A DNA stretch of 64,000 nucleotides from Ruminococcus sp. 210702-SL.1.03 (lineage in GTDB: Bacteria; Bacillota; Clostridia; Oscillospirales; Ruminococcaceae): the NCBI RefSeq assembly GCF_020559915.1, contig NZ_JAJCLZ010000005.1, forward strand, positions 62,001-126,000. The letters run 5' to 3'. The notes beneath the pieces are model-generated. The model was not told the DNA's origin, did not search any database, and saw only the letters and a list, made by a program, of their open reading frames with translations. The position numbers were made by a program, and so were the translations under genes. Shown one piece after another: positions 50,911 to 59,136 of this stretch; the stretch's first letter is position 1; each line of letters starts with the position of its first letter.

Positions 50911-51088
50911 TTAAAGCAACACCGCACAACTATTGTGTTCGTATTGCGACGTCAGATTATTCGTCAGATTGTACTAAATGACGACGGCAAGCTGGCGCTT
51001 TCCAAGGAGTTTTGGTGCAATATGACGAGAAATATGCAAGCAAGACGTGCACAAAGCCGAAGGCGGTAGTTGTGCGGTGTTGCCTTAA
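50911..51088. mobile_element. MITE-like element with 22-bp terminal inverted repeats
   Basis: A 178-base element. Its ends (50911-50932 and 51067-51088) are inverted repeats of 22 bases with one mismatch, each beginning TTAA and containing GGCAACACCGCACAACTA or its AGCAAC variant. The element is flanked by ATATA on both sides (50906-50910 and 51089-51093), a candidate 5-base target duplication, although the area is AT-rich. The interior has no transposase. A short minus-strand frame across it is probably not a gene. Confidence 0.75.
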
Positions 51089-51124
51089 ATATACCTGAAA
51101 TATGCAGATATGCGGAAAATAATG

Positions 51125-51153
51125 TTGACATATCGGAAATAATATAGTATTAT
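51125..51153 (+). promoter_or_regulatory. Sigma-A promoter of the SGNH hydrolase gene
   Basis: TTGACA (51125-51130), 17-base spacer, TATTAT (51148-51153); it lies just after the MITE-like element. Confidence 0.75.
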
Positions 51154-51258
51154 ATATAATGGATATATCCGATGTACGCATATCGGCATATCATATATAT
51201 CGCGGACATATATATTTCAGGAAAATGCCCTGACAAAAAGACGGAGATGAACAGATAT

Positions 51259-52290
51259 ATGCATATACATAAAAAAGCTGATATACTGCGCCGAGCGATA
51301 TGCGCGATATGCGCGGCGGCGGTATTTATATGCGGCGGGGCGACGGCTTTTGCCGAGGGCGAGCCGAGCTTCGACGTAGAAGTGAACGTGCCGCCTAAGA
51401 CGGTATTTTTGGGCGACTCGATAGCGGCGGGCTACGGGCTGAAAGGGTACGACAAAAATGACCTTACCAAGTGTCCCTCATACGCCAATATCCTTGCCGA
51501 GGTATTTAAGTCAAATCTGCCGGAAGAGGCGGATTTTGCTTACGAAAACCTCGCGATAAGCGGCTACACCTCGCAGGAGCTTCTCGACCTGCTGAAAGGC
51601 GGCACCTGCGACAAAGCGCTTTCAGACGCCGACGCCGTAGTGGTATCCATCGGCGGAAACGATATGCTGGGCGTGTTTCTGGGGATAATGGGCAAGGACA
51701 ACAGCGTAGGAGATATGGTGAACAGATCGCTTTCGCTGAGCGACGACCTCGATACCGCGCTTGCGCCTTTCCACGAAAAGCTCTCAGCCATTACCGACGA
51801 GATACACGACCGCACCAAAAACGCCGACTGCAAGCTTATCATACAGACCCTTTACAACCCTTTTGAGGGGCATGTTATCTCATTGCTGGACAAGCTGGGC
51901 GAGGAGAAGATAGGCAAGCTGAATGAAACTATTTTCTCGCTTTCGGAAAAAGGCGAGAATTATTTGGTCGCAGACGTGGCGTCAAGCTTTAAGGGCAGAA
52001 ATCAGGAGCTTACCAACATAAAGGATATGGATATACACCCCAACGCCGAGGGTCACCAGCTCATAGCAAAAACGCTGGAGGAGCTTATAGAAAAACAGAC
52101 ATTTACATACCACGACGACAAGGCGGAAGCGGAGTATGTCAGCGAGCAGAAAGTAAAAAAGGCAGAGGAAGAAAGAAGATCAGACCGCAGAAAAAATATA
52201 GGCATAGCGGCGGGCGCGGCGGCTGCCGTAACAGCCTGCGCAGCGGTCGGCATAAGCATAGGCGTACACAAACGCAAGACGAAAGAATGA
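51259..52290 (+). CDS. Secreted SGNH/GDSL-family hydrolase
   Basis: A 343-residue exported esterase-like protein. The signal peptide (1-30) ends ATAFA. SGNH blocks are clear: block I FLGDSIAAGYG near 52 (Ser nucleophile), Gly and Asn in VSIGGNDMLG near 131, and Asp-x-x-His in DIHPNAEGHQ near 263. A C-terminal TM helix and KRKTKE tail anchor it to the membrane. Substrates of the family are acyl or acetyl esters of glycans or lipids. The ATG at 51259 gives GGAG at 12 bases; the in-frame ATG at 51247 abuts that site. Confidence 0.87.
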   Translation: MHIHKKADILRRAICAICAAAVFICGGATAFAEGEPSFDVEVNVPPKTVFLGDSIAAGYGLKGYDKNDLTKCPSYANILAEVFKSNLPEEADFAYENLAISGYTSQELLDLLKGGTCDKALSDADAVVVSIGGNDMLGVFLGIMGKDNSVGDMVNRSLSLSDDLDTALAPFHEKLSAITDEIHDRTKNADCKLIIQTLYNPFEGHVISLLDKLGEEKIGKLNETIFSLSEKGENYLVADVASSFKGRNQELTNIKDMDIHPNAEGHQLIAKTLEELIEKQTFTYHDDKAEAEYVSEQKVKKAEEERRSDRRKNIGIAAGAAAAVTACAAVGISIGVHKRKTKE

Positions 52291-52300
52291 GGATATTTGT

Positions 52301-54226
52301 ATGAGATCATTTCTTGTAGATTTTGAGAACGTAAAATCAAAGGGGCTGGTGGGCATAGACCAGCTGGGCAGCGACGACCATGTAGTTATATTTTACAGCG
52401 AAAACTCCGACACCATAAGCTTTGAGATGCACTGCAGCGTTATGCGCGCGGCGGCGAGCGTGGAGTATATGAAGGTGAACGTCGGCGGCAAAAACGCCCT
52501 TGATTTCCAGCTCTCTACCCTGCTGGGATACATGGTGGCGCAGCAGAACAACTCGCACATTTTCATTATCAGCAACGATAAGGGCTTCGACAAGCTGCAT
52601 GATTTTTGGGAGAACACTTTCAATGACGCACCGCCCTGCGTGGTATTCAGAACGCAGAACATCGTGGCGGCGCTCAATTACGCAAAGTCGCACAAGGCGG
52701 CTTCCATCGAGCTGGGCGACATAGCGGAGCAGGCGGAAGAGCTTATCGCCGAAACAGTCGCACTGCCCGAGAAGACGTATGTCCCCGAGGAAAAGCCCGC
52801 GAAAAAGGCGGATATGGAGATAATGGTGCCCGAGGCGATGATACAGGCTTTTCGCCCCGACAAGGAGAAAGCGAGCTCGAGCAAGCCCGCGCATGAGCGC
52901 AGGATAGAGATAACCACAAACGCATATATTCCCGAAACATCTGCGCCGAGCGAACCTAGCGAACCGAGCGAGCCCGCAGCCCGCCCCGCCGACATCACCG
53001 ACGCGCAGTTCGCGAAGTACATGGATATAGCGCGCGCCGCCGAAGGCGAAGAGCTGCCGCTCAGCCTTTTCAAGCTGGAAGAGGGCAGACTGCGCAATGT
53101 ACTCAATGAGCTGAACCGCTCGATATGCCTGCGCGACCTGCGCAAAGTTCTGGTAGCGGCGATGGGCTGCGAGGACGGCGAGTACATCGCTTCCGAGCTG
53201 ACCGACAATTACGACAGGATAAAAGCGCGGCTGGCTGAACTTAGCGCGCAGGAGCAGGAAGCTGAAACTGCCGATGATGCCGAGAACGCCGAAAACGCCG
53301 CCGAGCCGAAAAAGGTAGACGCAGATATGAAGAAAAAGCTGCACGCCCTGCTAGACCCCATCGCGACGAAAGATGAATTTTCGGGCACGGTAGCGCAGAT
53401 AAACATCTCCGCCACCCCGCAGCAGCTGTACATCAACATGATAAAGCGCTTCAACAAAAAGCGTGGCTGTGTGCTCTACAAGGCGATAAAGGCTGAGTTC
53501 AAGCGCTTTATAGAGCCTGCCGCGGAAGAACCTGCGCCCGCCGAGCCGAAAAAGGCGGACAATACCATGAAGAAAAAACTGCACACCCTGCTCGACCCGA
53601 TAGCCTCGAACGACGAATTTTCGGGCGTGGTATCGCTGATAAACCGCTCGGCAGATTCGCAGGAGCTTGCGGCGAATATGACCCAGCGCTTCGGTGCGGA
53701 ACGCGGCAGCGAACTTTACGAGATAGTAGAGTCAGACTTCATGGATTTCATGGGCGAAGCGGCGGCAGTGAACGCTGTTGCCGCAGCCGTTGACGAATCG
53801 CCGAAGCAGGAAGAGCCTGCGGAGATCGCCGCGGAAAAAGCCCCCGAAAAGACGGAACAGCCCGAACAGAAAGCTAAGGAGCAGAAGCCTGCCAAAAAGC
53901 GCAGCGCAGCGGGAAAGACTAAATCAGAAAAATCTGTAAAGCCGAAAAAGGCTGAGAAGAAAAAGGCTGAGCCTGCCGAACAGCCCGAGGAATTATCCCC
54001 CGAATATGCGGCTAAGCTGGAAGATGGCGTGCGCGCGGCGCTCAAGGGAAAATCAAACGCCGAGGAGACCGCCGCGGCGGTAGAGGTAGCCCTCGCCTCA
54101 AGAAGCAAGCACGACCTCTACATCGGCATGGTGAAAAAATTCAAGAAAAAGCGCGGACTAGTGATATATAATGAGATAAAGGAAGGCTGCGAAAAGCTCG
54201 CGGCTGAAAGGAGCGCGGCGAAATGA
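52301..54226 (+). CDS. NYN/PIN-like RNase domain protein with tandem C-terminal repeats
   Basis: A 641-residue protein. Residues 1-140 resemble PIN/NYN nucleases: FLVDFENV at 4-11, GKNALDFQLSTLLGYMV near 65 and FIISNDKGFDKLHDFW near 90, supplying the acidic residues. After a linker come repeats of about 60 residues: two close copies (about 343-405 and 424-486; MKKKLHALLDPIA and MKKKLHTLLDPIA) and divergent ones near 241-300 and 573-635. Each ends with an RF-x-x-x-RG-type helix. Between them is a Lys/Ala/Glu-rich stretch. It overlaps yfcE by 4 bases. RNA or protein binding by the repeats is a guess. Confidence 0.78.
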   Translation: MRSFLVDFENVKSKGLVGIDQLGSDDHVVIFYSENSDTISFEMHCSVMRAAASVEYMKVNVGGKNALDFQLSTLLGYMVAQQNNSHIFIISNDKGFDKLHDFWENTFNDAPPCVVFRTQNIVAALNYAKSHKAASIELGDIAEQAEELIAETVALPEKTYVPEEKPAKKADMEIMVPEAMIQAFRPDKEKASSSKPAHERRIEITTNAYIPETSAPSEPSEPSEPAARPADITDAQFAKYMDIARAAEGEELPLSLFKLEEGRLRNVLNELNRSICLRDLRKVLVAAMGCEDGEYIASELTDNYDRIKARLAELSAQEQEAETADDAENAENAAEPKKVDADMKKKLHALLDPIATKDEFSGTVAQINISATPQQLYINMIKRFNKKRGCVLYKAIKAEFKRFIEPAAEEPAPAEPKKADNTMKKKLHTLLDPIASNDEFSGVVSLINRSADSQELAANMTQRFGAERGSELYEIVESDFMDFMGEAAAVNAVAAAVDESPKQEEPAEIAAEKAPEKTEQPEQKAKEQKPAKKRSAAGKTKSEKSVKPKKAEKKKAEPAEQPEELSPEYAAKLEDGVRAALKGKSNAEETAAAVEVALASRSKHDLYIGMVKKFKKKRGLVIYNEIKEGCEKLAAERSAAK

Positions 54227-54747
54227 AATACATGATAGCTTCGGACATACACGGTTCGGCATACTGGTGCGAGAAACTGCTCGCGGCTTTTGAAAAGAGC
54301 GGCGCTGATAAGCTGATACTGCTGGGCGACATACTTTACCACGGCCCGCGCAACGACCTGCCGCAGGGCTACGAGCCGAAAAAGGTGATAGCAATGCTCA
54401 ACCCCCTCGCAGACAAGCTGATATGCGTTCGCGGAAACTGCGAAGCCGAGGTAGACCAAATGGTGCTGAACTTTCCCGTGATGAGCGAGAGCGCGGTCAT
54501 CTGCGACCACGGCAAGACGCTTTTTGCGACACACGGACATATATACGACCCCGACAAGCTGCCCCCGCTGGCGGACGGCACTATCTTCCTTTACGGCCAC
54601 ACACATATACCCGACGACCAAACCAAACAGCAGGGCGAGAAAAGCATACGCTGCATAAACCCCGGCTCGGTTTCCATACCGAAAAAAGGCTCGGCACACC
54701 GCTGCCTTATCTGGGCGGGCGGAGATTTTGAAGAAGCGGTGCTGTGA
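54223..54747 (+). CDS. yfcE: YfcE-family metallophosphodiesterase
   Basis: A 174-residue calcineurin-like phosphodiesterase. All metal motifs are present: DIHG at 8-11, GDILYHGPRN near 35, GNCE near 72, and ATHGH and YGHTH near 103 and 125. YfcE hydrolyses phosphodiesters such as bis-pNPP in vitro; its natural substrate is unclear. The ATG overlaps the NYN-protein stop (ATGA), with AAAGGAG upstream, so the nuclease-like protein and this enzyme are coupled. Confidence 0.92.
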   Translation: MKYMIASDIHGSAYWCEKLLAAFEKSGADKLILLGDILYHGPRNDLPQGYEPKKVIAMLNPLADKLICVRGNCEAEVDQMVLNFPVMSESAVICDHGKTLFATHGHIYDPDKLPPLADGTIFLYGHTHIPDDQTKQQGEKSIRCINPGSVSIPKKGSAHRCLIWAGGDFEEAVL

Positions 54748-54815
54748 AGCATTGCCAAAAAAATCTTTTGAGAATGTTTTTTTCGTGTTAATTTGATGAT
54801 TTTTCGGAAATACGG

Positions 54816-54844
54816 TTGCAATTTCAGAAAAAGTGTGGTATGAT
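54816..54844 (+). promoter_or_regulatory. Promoter of the zinc-ribbon acidic membrane protein gene
   Basis: TTGCAA (54816-54821), 17-base spacer ending GTGTGG, TATGAT (54839-54844). Confidence 0.7.
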
Positions 54845-54923
54845 TATAATTAGACAAGGTATACCCTGAGCAGAAACAGAGGTATCCATTTTTAGGAAAT
54901 GAAAAAGGAAGGATTTGATAGTT

Positions 54924-56060
54924 TTGAAAACCAGAACTTGTCCGTTTTGCGGTAAGGAGATCTCAGAAGAGGCGATACTTTGCAAATTCTGTCACAACCT
55001 GCTTATCGACGAAAACGGTAAAGATATAGAGCCGCAGTATGAAGAGCCCGAACAGCCCGCAGAGGAGGAAAACACCATAGTTTACTCTAAGGAAGAGCTG
55101 AAAAAGGCTATGGAGCAGGCTAAGGCCGAAAGCGCCGACCCCGACGAGATAGTCGCCGAGGCTGAGCAGAACCTCGAGGAAGCTTACGAAGAGCAGGCCG
55201 AAAGCCCCGAAGAAGTTTACGATGATACCGTTTACAACGAGGACGCCGACGACGAGGGCGAAGCTTATACATACGACGACGAATACGGCGACGGCAGCGA
55301 AGAAGGCGAATATGCCGAGGAAGAGTACGCTGACGGCGAGTATGCCGAGGAAGAGTACCCCGAGGGCGAATACGCTGAAGGCGAGTACCCCGAAGAGGAA
55401 TATCAGCCCGAGGAATACGAGCCTGCGCAGCCCGAAAACGCTACGCTCGACGAATACGACCCCAAGAGAACTTTCCTCATCACAGCTATAATCACGCTGG
55501 GAATACTTATTATAATCATCGCGGCAGTAGCGGTGGGCTACAAGCTTTTCGGCTTCGGCTCAGACGACAGCAGCTCGAACGCCGCGCACGTTACTGTTAC
55601 TCAGGGAAACACCGACACCGCGACCGCGACCGAGCCCGTAACTACGGAATATGTGCCGCAGGTAACTGACGATACCGCTTCGGAAAACCCGACCGACATC
55701 GCCGACAGCCTTGCCGCAGACCCCGTTACCGACTCTGCCATCAACTCGGCGGCTGACTCTATGGCAGACAGCTCCGCGGCGGACAGCGCTGCTGATTCTT
55801 CGGCAGACTCTTCCGCAGCCGACAGCTCCTCCGCTGCTGACGACAACAGCTCGCTGGCAGGTCCAGAGGGCGGATATTACAGCTGGAACGAAGCTACCGC
55901 TATTTGGCAGAGCTACGCTTCGAGCAACGGTCTTACCGACGGCGGCTACGCTTACGGTACTGACGGCGTAGAGATGAACTTCTACGGCACCGACGCTGAC
56001 GGCGTTACCCACACTTACAGAGTAGACCTCGTTACCGGCGCAATCTCTCAGATAGGCTGA
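54924..56060 (+). CDS. Zinc-ribbon, acidic-repeat membrane protein
   Basis: A 378-residue protein. The N-terminal zinc ribbon CPFCGKEISEEAILCKFC (about 6-23) leads to a very acidic cytoplasmic region of about 150 residues, with repeated Gly-Glu-Tyr-Ala/Pro-Glu-Glu units (about 130-170). One TM helix (about 188-212) is followed by a Ser/Ala/Asp-rich linker and a final domain of about 65 residues starting GGYYSWNEATAIW. The start is TTG at 54924 (AAGGAAGG 11 bases upstream). It has the same plan as the next gene. Unknown function. Confidence 0.75.
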   Translation: MKTRTCPFCGKEISEEAILCKFCHNLLIDENGKDIEPQYEEPEQPAEEENTIVYSKEELKKAMEQAKAESADPDEIVAEAEQNLEEAYEEQAESPEEVYDDTVYNEDADDEGEAYTYDDEYGDGSEEGEYAEEEYADGEYAEEEYPEGEYAEGEYPEEEYQPEEYEPAQPENATLDEYDPKRTFLITAIITLGILIIIIAAVAVGYKLFGFGSDDSSSNAAHVTVTQGNTDTATATEPVTTEYVPQVTDDTASENPTDIADSLAADPVTDSAINSAADSMADSSAADSAADSSADSSAADSSSAADDNSSLAGPEGGYYSWNEATAIWQSYASSNGLTDGGYAYGTDGVEMNFYGTDADGVTHTYRVDLVTGAISQIG

Positions 56061-56081
56061 TACTGACAGAATATTATCCGA

Positions 56082-56123
56082 ATAGGCAATATCGTGCGGC
56101 AGGCGCCTTGCGGTATTGCCTAT
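56082..56123 (+). other. Intergenic hairpin between the two zinc-ribbon genes
   Basis: Perfect 10-bp stem ATAGGCAATA/TATTGCCTAT with a GC-rich inner part (GCAGG/CCTGC with one bulge). There is no T tail, so it is not a standard terminator; it may be an mRNA processing or stability structure. Confidence 0.6.
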
Positions 56124-56152
56124 GGTAAATTAAAAACTTTGGAGGAATACAG

Positions 56153-56953
56153 ATGCAGACTAAAACTTGTCCGAACTGCGGCAGAGTGATACCTGAAGAC
56201 GCTATAACCTGCAAGCACTGCGGCACAATGTTTTTCAACACGGGAGCAGGCTTCGGCTACGGCAATGTGAACCGCCAGCCCCAGCCCGAACAGCACGAAT
56301 ATGCACCCGAGCAGCCCGCAGATCAGGAGTATGCCGAGGGCGATTACAGTGATTACGGCGAATACGATAATTATGATGAGTACAACGATCATGAGGACGA
56401 ACAGCCCGAAGCGAACTACGACGAGGAAGCCGAAGACGACGGCATAAAAGAGCCGCTTTCCGCCGACGCGCGCTACCGCAAGATAGTTATAATAGTACTC
56501 TCCGCGATCTTTGCGCTGCTGATAATCGTTATAGTGCTGCTTTTCATTACAAAGAATGACAACGATTTCGGTCAGAAAAACGGTTCGGGAGCAGCGCTGA
56601 CTACGCGTGCGCCCGTAAGCAAGAGCGATGAAAGCTCTTCCCTGCTTGACACGCTGACCGAGCTGGATTCCTCAGAGGCTGACGAGGACGAAGATTCTGA
56701 GCTTGACGAAAGCAGCGAGGAGGATACATCTTCCGAGGACGAGAGCAGCGAGGACGATTCTTCCTCAAAGGCTGACGCAACGCTGCCCGACGAGTACATA
56801 CCTCCGCAGACCACCACAACGCCTGCGCCCGAGACAACGACCACCACGACTACCGAGCCAGAAACGACCACAACGCCTGCGCCGACCGAGACCGAGCCGC
56901 CGCAGACTGACCCCGAGCCGACGGATACCGAGTACCCGCCGCTGCCGGAATGA
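56153..56953 (+). CDS. Zinc-ribbon, acidic membrane protein
   Basis: A 266-residue protein with the same plan as the preceding gene: zinc ribbon CPNCGRVIPEDAITCKHCG (6-24), an acidic Asp/Glu/Tyr cytoplasmic part, one TM helix (about 109-131), then an outer Ser/Asp/Glu tract and a Thr/Pro/Glu-rich tail of about 60 residues without a folded domain. The tail looks like a wall-spanning or glycosylated stalk. GGAGG precedes the ATG. Unknown function; probably cotranscribed with its paralogue. Confidence 0.75.
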   Translation: MQTKTCPNCGRVIPEDAITCKHCGTMFFNTGAGFGYGNVNRQPQPEQHEYAPEQPADQEYAEGDYSDYGEYDNYDEYNDHEDEQPEANYDEEAEDDGIKEPLSADARYRKIVIIVLSAIFALLIIVIVLLFITKNDNDFGQKNGSGAALTTRAPVSKSDESSSLLDTLTELDSSEADEDEDSELDESSEEDTSSEDESSEDDSSSKADATLPDEYIPPQTTTTPAPETTTTTTTEPETTTTPAPTETEPPQTDPEPTDTEYPPLPE

Positions 56954-56981
56954 TCCAGAGATTAACAAAGCGAATATACCG

Positions 56982-57032
56982 AAAAATTCCCGTTTGATGT
57001 AAACAAAATGTTTATCAATCGGGAATTTTTTT
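56982..57032 (+). terminator. Terminator after the zinc-ribbon gene pair
   Basis: Stem AAAATTCCCG/CGGGAATTTT around a loop holding ATGTAAACAAAATGTTTAT-like complementary bases, followed by seven T. Confidence 0.8.
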
Positions 57033-57098
57033 GCGTTTGTTCGTTATAATATACAAATGTTAATGCGCCAAACGCTGCAATTTGTTGAGCGAAAGTAA

Positions 57099-57127
57099 TT
57101 GAAATCCCGCGAAAAATGTGGTATAAT
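57099..57127 (+). promoter_or_regulatory. Promoter of typA
   Basis: TTGAAA (57099-57104), 17-base spacer ending TGTGG, TATAAT (57122-57127). Confidence 0.8.
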
Positions 57128-57214
57128 ATTATTTTGAGAGATTGTAAAAAACGTTAAACAAACTTAAATATTCGGAACGGTAAATATGATAAAAGCGAAA
57201 GGAAGAGTAAAGAA

Positions 57215-59032
57215 ATGGTAAGAGAAGACCTTAGAAACGTTGCGATAATCGCACACGTTGACCACGGCAAGACTACTCTGGTAGACGAAATGCTAAAGCA
57301 GTCAGGCACTTTCAGAGAAAATCAAGCGGTAGAAGAGCGAGTAATGGACTCTAACGACATCGAGCGCGAAAGAGGAATAACCATACTGGCAAAAAACACC
57401 TCGATAAAGTACAAAGACGTTAAGATAAACATAATCGACACCCCAGGCCACGCCGATTTCGGCGGCGAGGTAGAGCGCGTGCTGAAGATGGTAAATGGCG
57501 TTATCCTTCTGGTAGACGCTGCCGAAGGTCCTATGCCGCAGACCAGATTCGTGCTTCAGAAAGCGCTTGAGCTGGGCCACAAGATAATCGTAGTAATAAA
57601 CAAGATCGACCGTCCCGACGCGCGCCTTAACGAGGTCGGCGACGAAGTTCTCGAGCTGCTGATGGATCTCGACGCTACCGATGAACAGCTCGACAGCCCA
57701 ATTCTTTACTGCTCGGGCAGAGATGGTACGGCTTCCTACAAGCCCAACGTGCCGGGCGAGAACCTTATCCCCCTGCTGGACGAGATACTCACCTACATTC
57801 CCGCGCCGGTAGTTGACGACGAGGGCGAGATGCAGTATTTGGTATCTGCTATCGACTACAACGACTACGTCGGCAGAATTGCGGTAGGACGCGTAGAGCG
57901 CGGCACTATCAAGGTAAATCAGGACGTTACCGTCGGCGACTTCCACCAGACTAAAAAGGAGTACCGCGGCAAGATCGTGACCATTTACCAGATCGAGGGA
58001 CTAAACCGCGTGCCTTGCGAGAGCGCGAGCGCGGGCGACATCGTCTGCATAAGCGGTTTGGAGAACATCACCATCGGCGACACCATCTGCTCCTTCGGCC
58101 ACTTCGAGCCGCTGCCTTTCGTAAAGATCTCTGAGCCTACTGTAGAAATGACATTCTCGGTAAACGATTCGCCTTTCGCGGGCAGAGAGGGCAAGTTCGT
58201 GACCTCACGCCAGCTTCGCGACAGACTTTTCAAAGAGCTGCTGAAAGACGTTTCGCTGAGAGTTTCCGAGACCGACTCTACCGACAGCTTCCGCGTAGCG
58301 GGCAGAGGTGAGATGCACCTTTCGATACTGATCGAAAATATGCGCCGCGAGGGCTACGAGCTGGCAGTTTCCACCCCCCGCGTGCTTTATAAAGAAGTAA
58401 ACGGCAAGCTTTGCGAGCCTATCGAGCGCCTTGTTATTGACGTTCCCGAGGGCTGCGTAGGCTCGGTAATGGAAAAGCTGGGTTCGCGCAAGGGCGAGCT
58501 TTCGCAGATGACCCCTGTCGGCAGCCGCATGAGAATAGAATTTCTCATCCCCAGCCGCGGACTTTTCGGTTACAGAAGCGAATTCCTCACCGATACCAAG
58601 GGCGAGGGCATCATGAGCTCGGTATTCTACGAGTATCAGCCGCACAAGGGCGACATCGCGCGCCGCTCTACCGGTTCGCTGGTAGCTTTTGAAACGGGCG
58701 AGGCTATTACCTACGGTCTGTACAACGCTCAGGAGCGCGGCGAGCTGTTCATCGGCGCGGGCACGCCTGTTTACGAGGGCATGGTAGTAGGCGCTTCGCC
58801 GAAGTCGGACGACCTCGTGGTAAATGTCTGCAAGAAAAAGCACCTTACCAACACCCGTGCAAGCGGAAGCGACGATGCTTTAAGACTTATCCCGCCGAGA
58901 AATCTCAGCCTTGAGGACTGCCTTGAATTCCTCGCGGACGACGAGCTGCTCGAAGTTACCCCGAAGAGCATGAGGATTCGCAAGAGAACTCTGAGCAATT
59001 CGCTGAGAGCAAAAGAGCGCGCAAAAATGTAA
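57215..59032 (+). CDS. typA: Ribosome-associated translational GTPase TypA/BipA
   Basis: A 605-residue GTPase of the EF-G/LepA superfamily that binds ribosomes and aids assembly and growth under stress. G1 is [10 protein letters not shown] at 12-21, switch region [10 protein letters not shown]3 DTPGHADFG near 78, G4 NKID near 130, followed by the beta-barrel, alpha/beta and BipA-specific C-terminal domains. Length is normal for the family. AAAGGAAG precedes the ATG. A single gene with its own promoter and terminator. Confidence 0.97.
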   Translation: MVREDLRNVAIIAHVDHGKTTLVDEMLKQSGTFRENQAVEERVMDSNDIERERGITILAKNTSIKYKDVKINIIDTPGHADFGGEVERVLKMVNGVILLVDAAEGPMPQTRFVLQKALELGHKIIVVINKIDRPDARLNEVGDEVLELLMDLDATDEQLDSPILYCSGRDGTASYKPNVPGENLIPLLDEILTYIPAPVVDDEGEMQYLVSAIDYNDYVGRIAVGRVERGTIKVNQDVTVGDFHQTKKEYRGKIVTIYQIEGLNRVPCESASAGDIVCISGLENITIGDTICSFGHFEPLPFVKISEPTVEMTFSVNDSPFAGREGKFVTSRQLRDRLFKELLKDVSLRVSETDSTDSFRVAGRGEMHLSILIENMRREGYELAVSTPRVLYKEVNGKLCEPIERLVIDVPEGCVGSVMEKLGSRKGELSQMTPVGSRMRIEFLIPSRGLFGYRSEFLTDTKGEGIMSSVFYEYQPHKGDIARRSTGSLVAFETGEAITYGLYNAQERGELFIGAGTPVYEGMVVGASPKSDDLVVNVCKKKHLTNTRASGSDDALRLIPPRNLSLEDCLEFLADDELLEVTPKSMRIRKRTLSNSLRAKERAKM

Positions 59033-59042
59033 GAACTTTCTA

Positions 59043-59071
59043 ACGGCGGTGAGATACCCGCCGTTTTTTTG
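59043..59071 (+). terminator. Terminator of typA
   Basis: Stem ACGGCGG/CCGCCGT with a 9-base loop and seven T. Confidence 0.88.
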
Positions 59072-59078
59072 TGCATAT

Positions 59079-59115
59079 GCAAAAACGCCGCAGAGCTTCG
59101 TACCCTGCGGCGTTT
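59079..59115 (-). terminator. Terminator of the hydrogenase gene
   Basis: Perfect 11-bp stem AAACGCCGCAG/CTGCGGCGTTT with an 11-base loop and a minus-strand TTTTTGC tail. Confidence 0.85.
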
Positions 59116-59136
59116 GTTATTAACAGATGTATGCGA

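Noticed and set aside
50957..51181. Minus-strand 74-codon frame across the MITE-like element
   Set aside because: It is confined largely to the repeat, has no ribosome-binding site and no recognisable domain.
55310..55440. Repetitive DNA in the zinc-ribbon gene as a CRISPR-like array
   Set aside because: The periodicity is that of Glu-Tyr-Ala/Pro-Glu-Glu codons, with synonymous changes typical of coding repeats.
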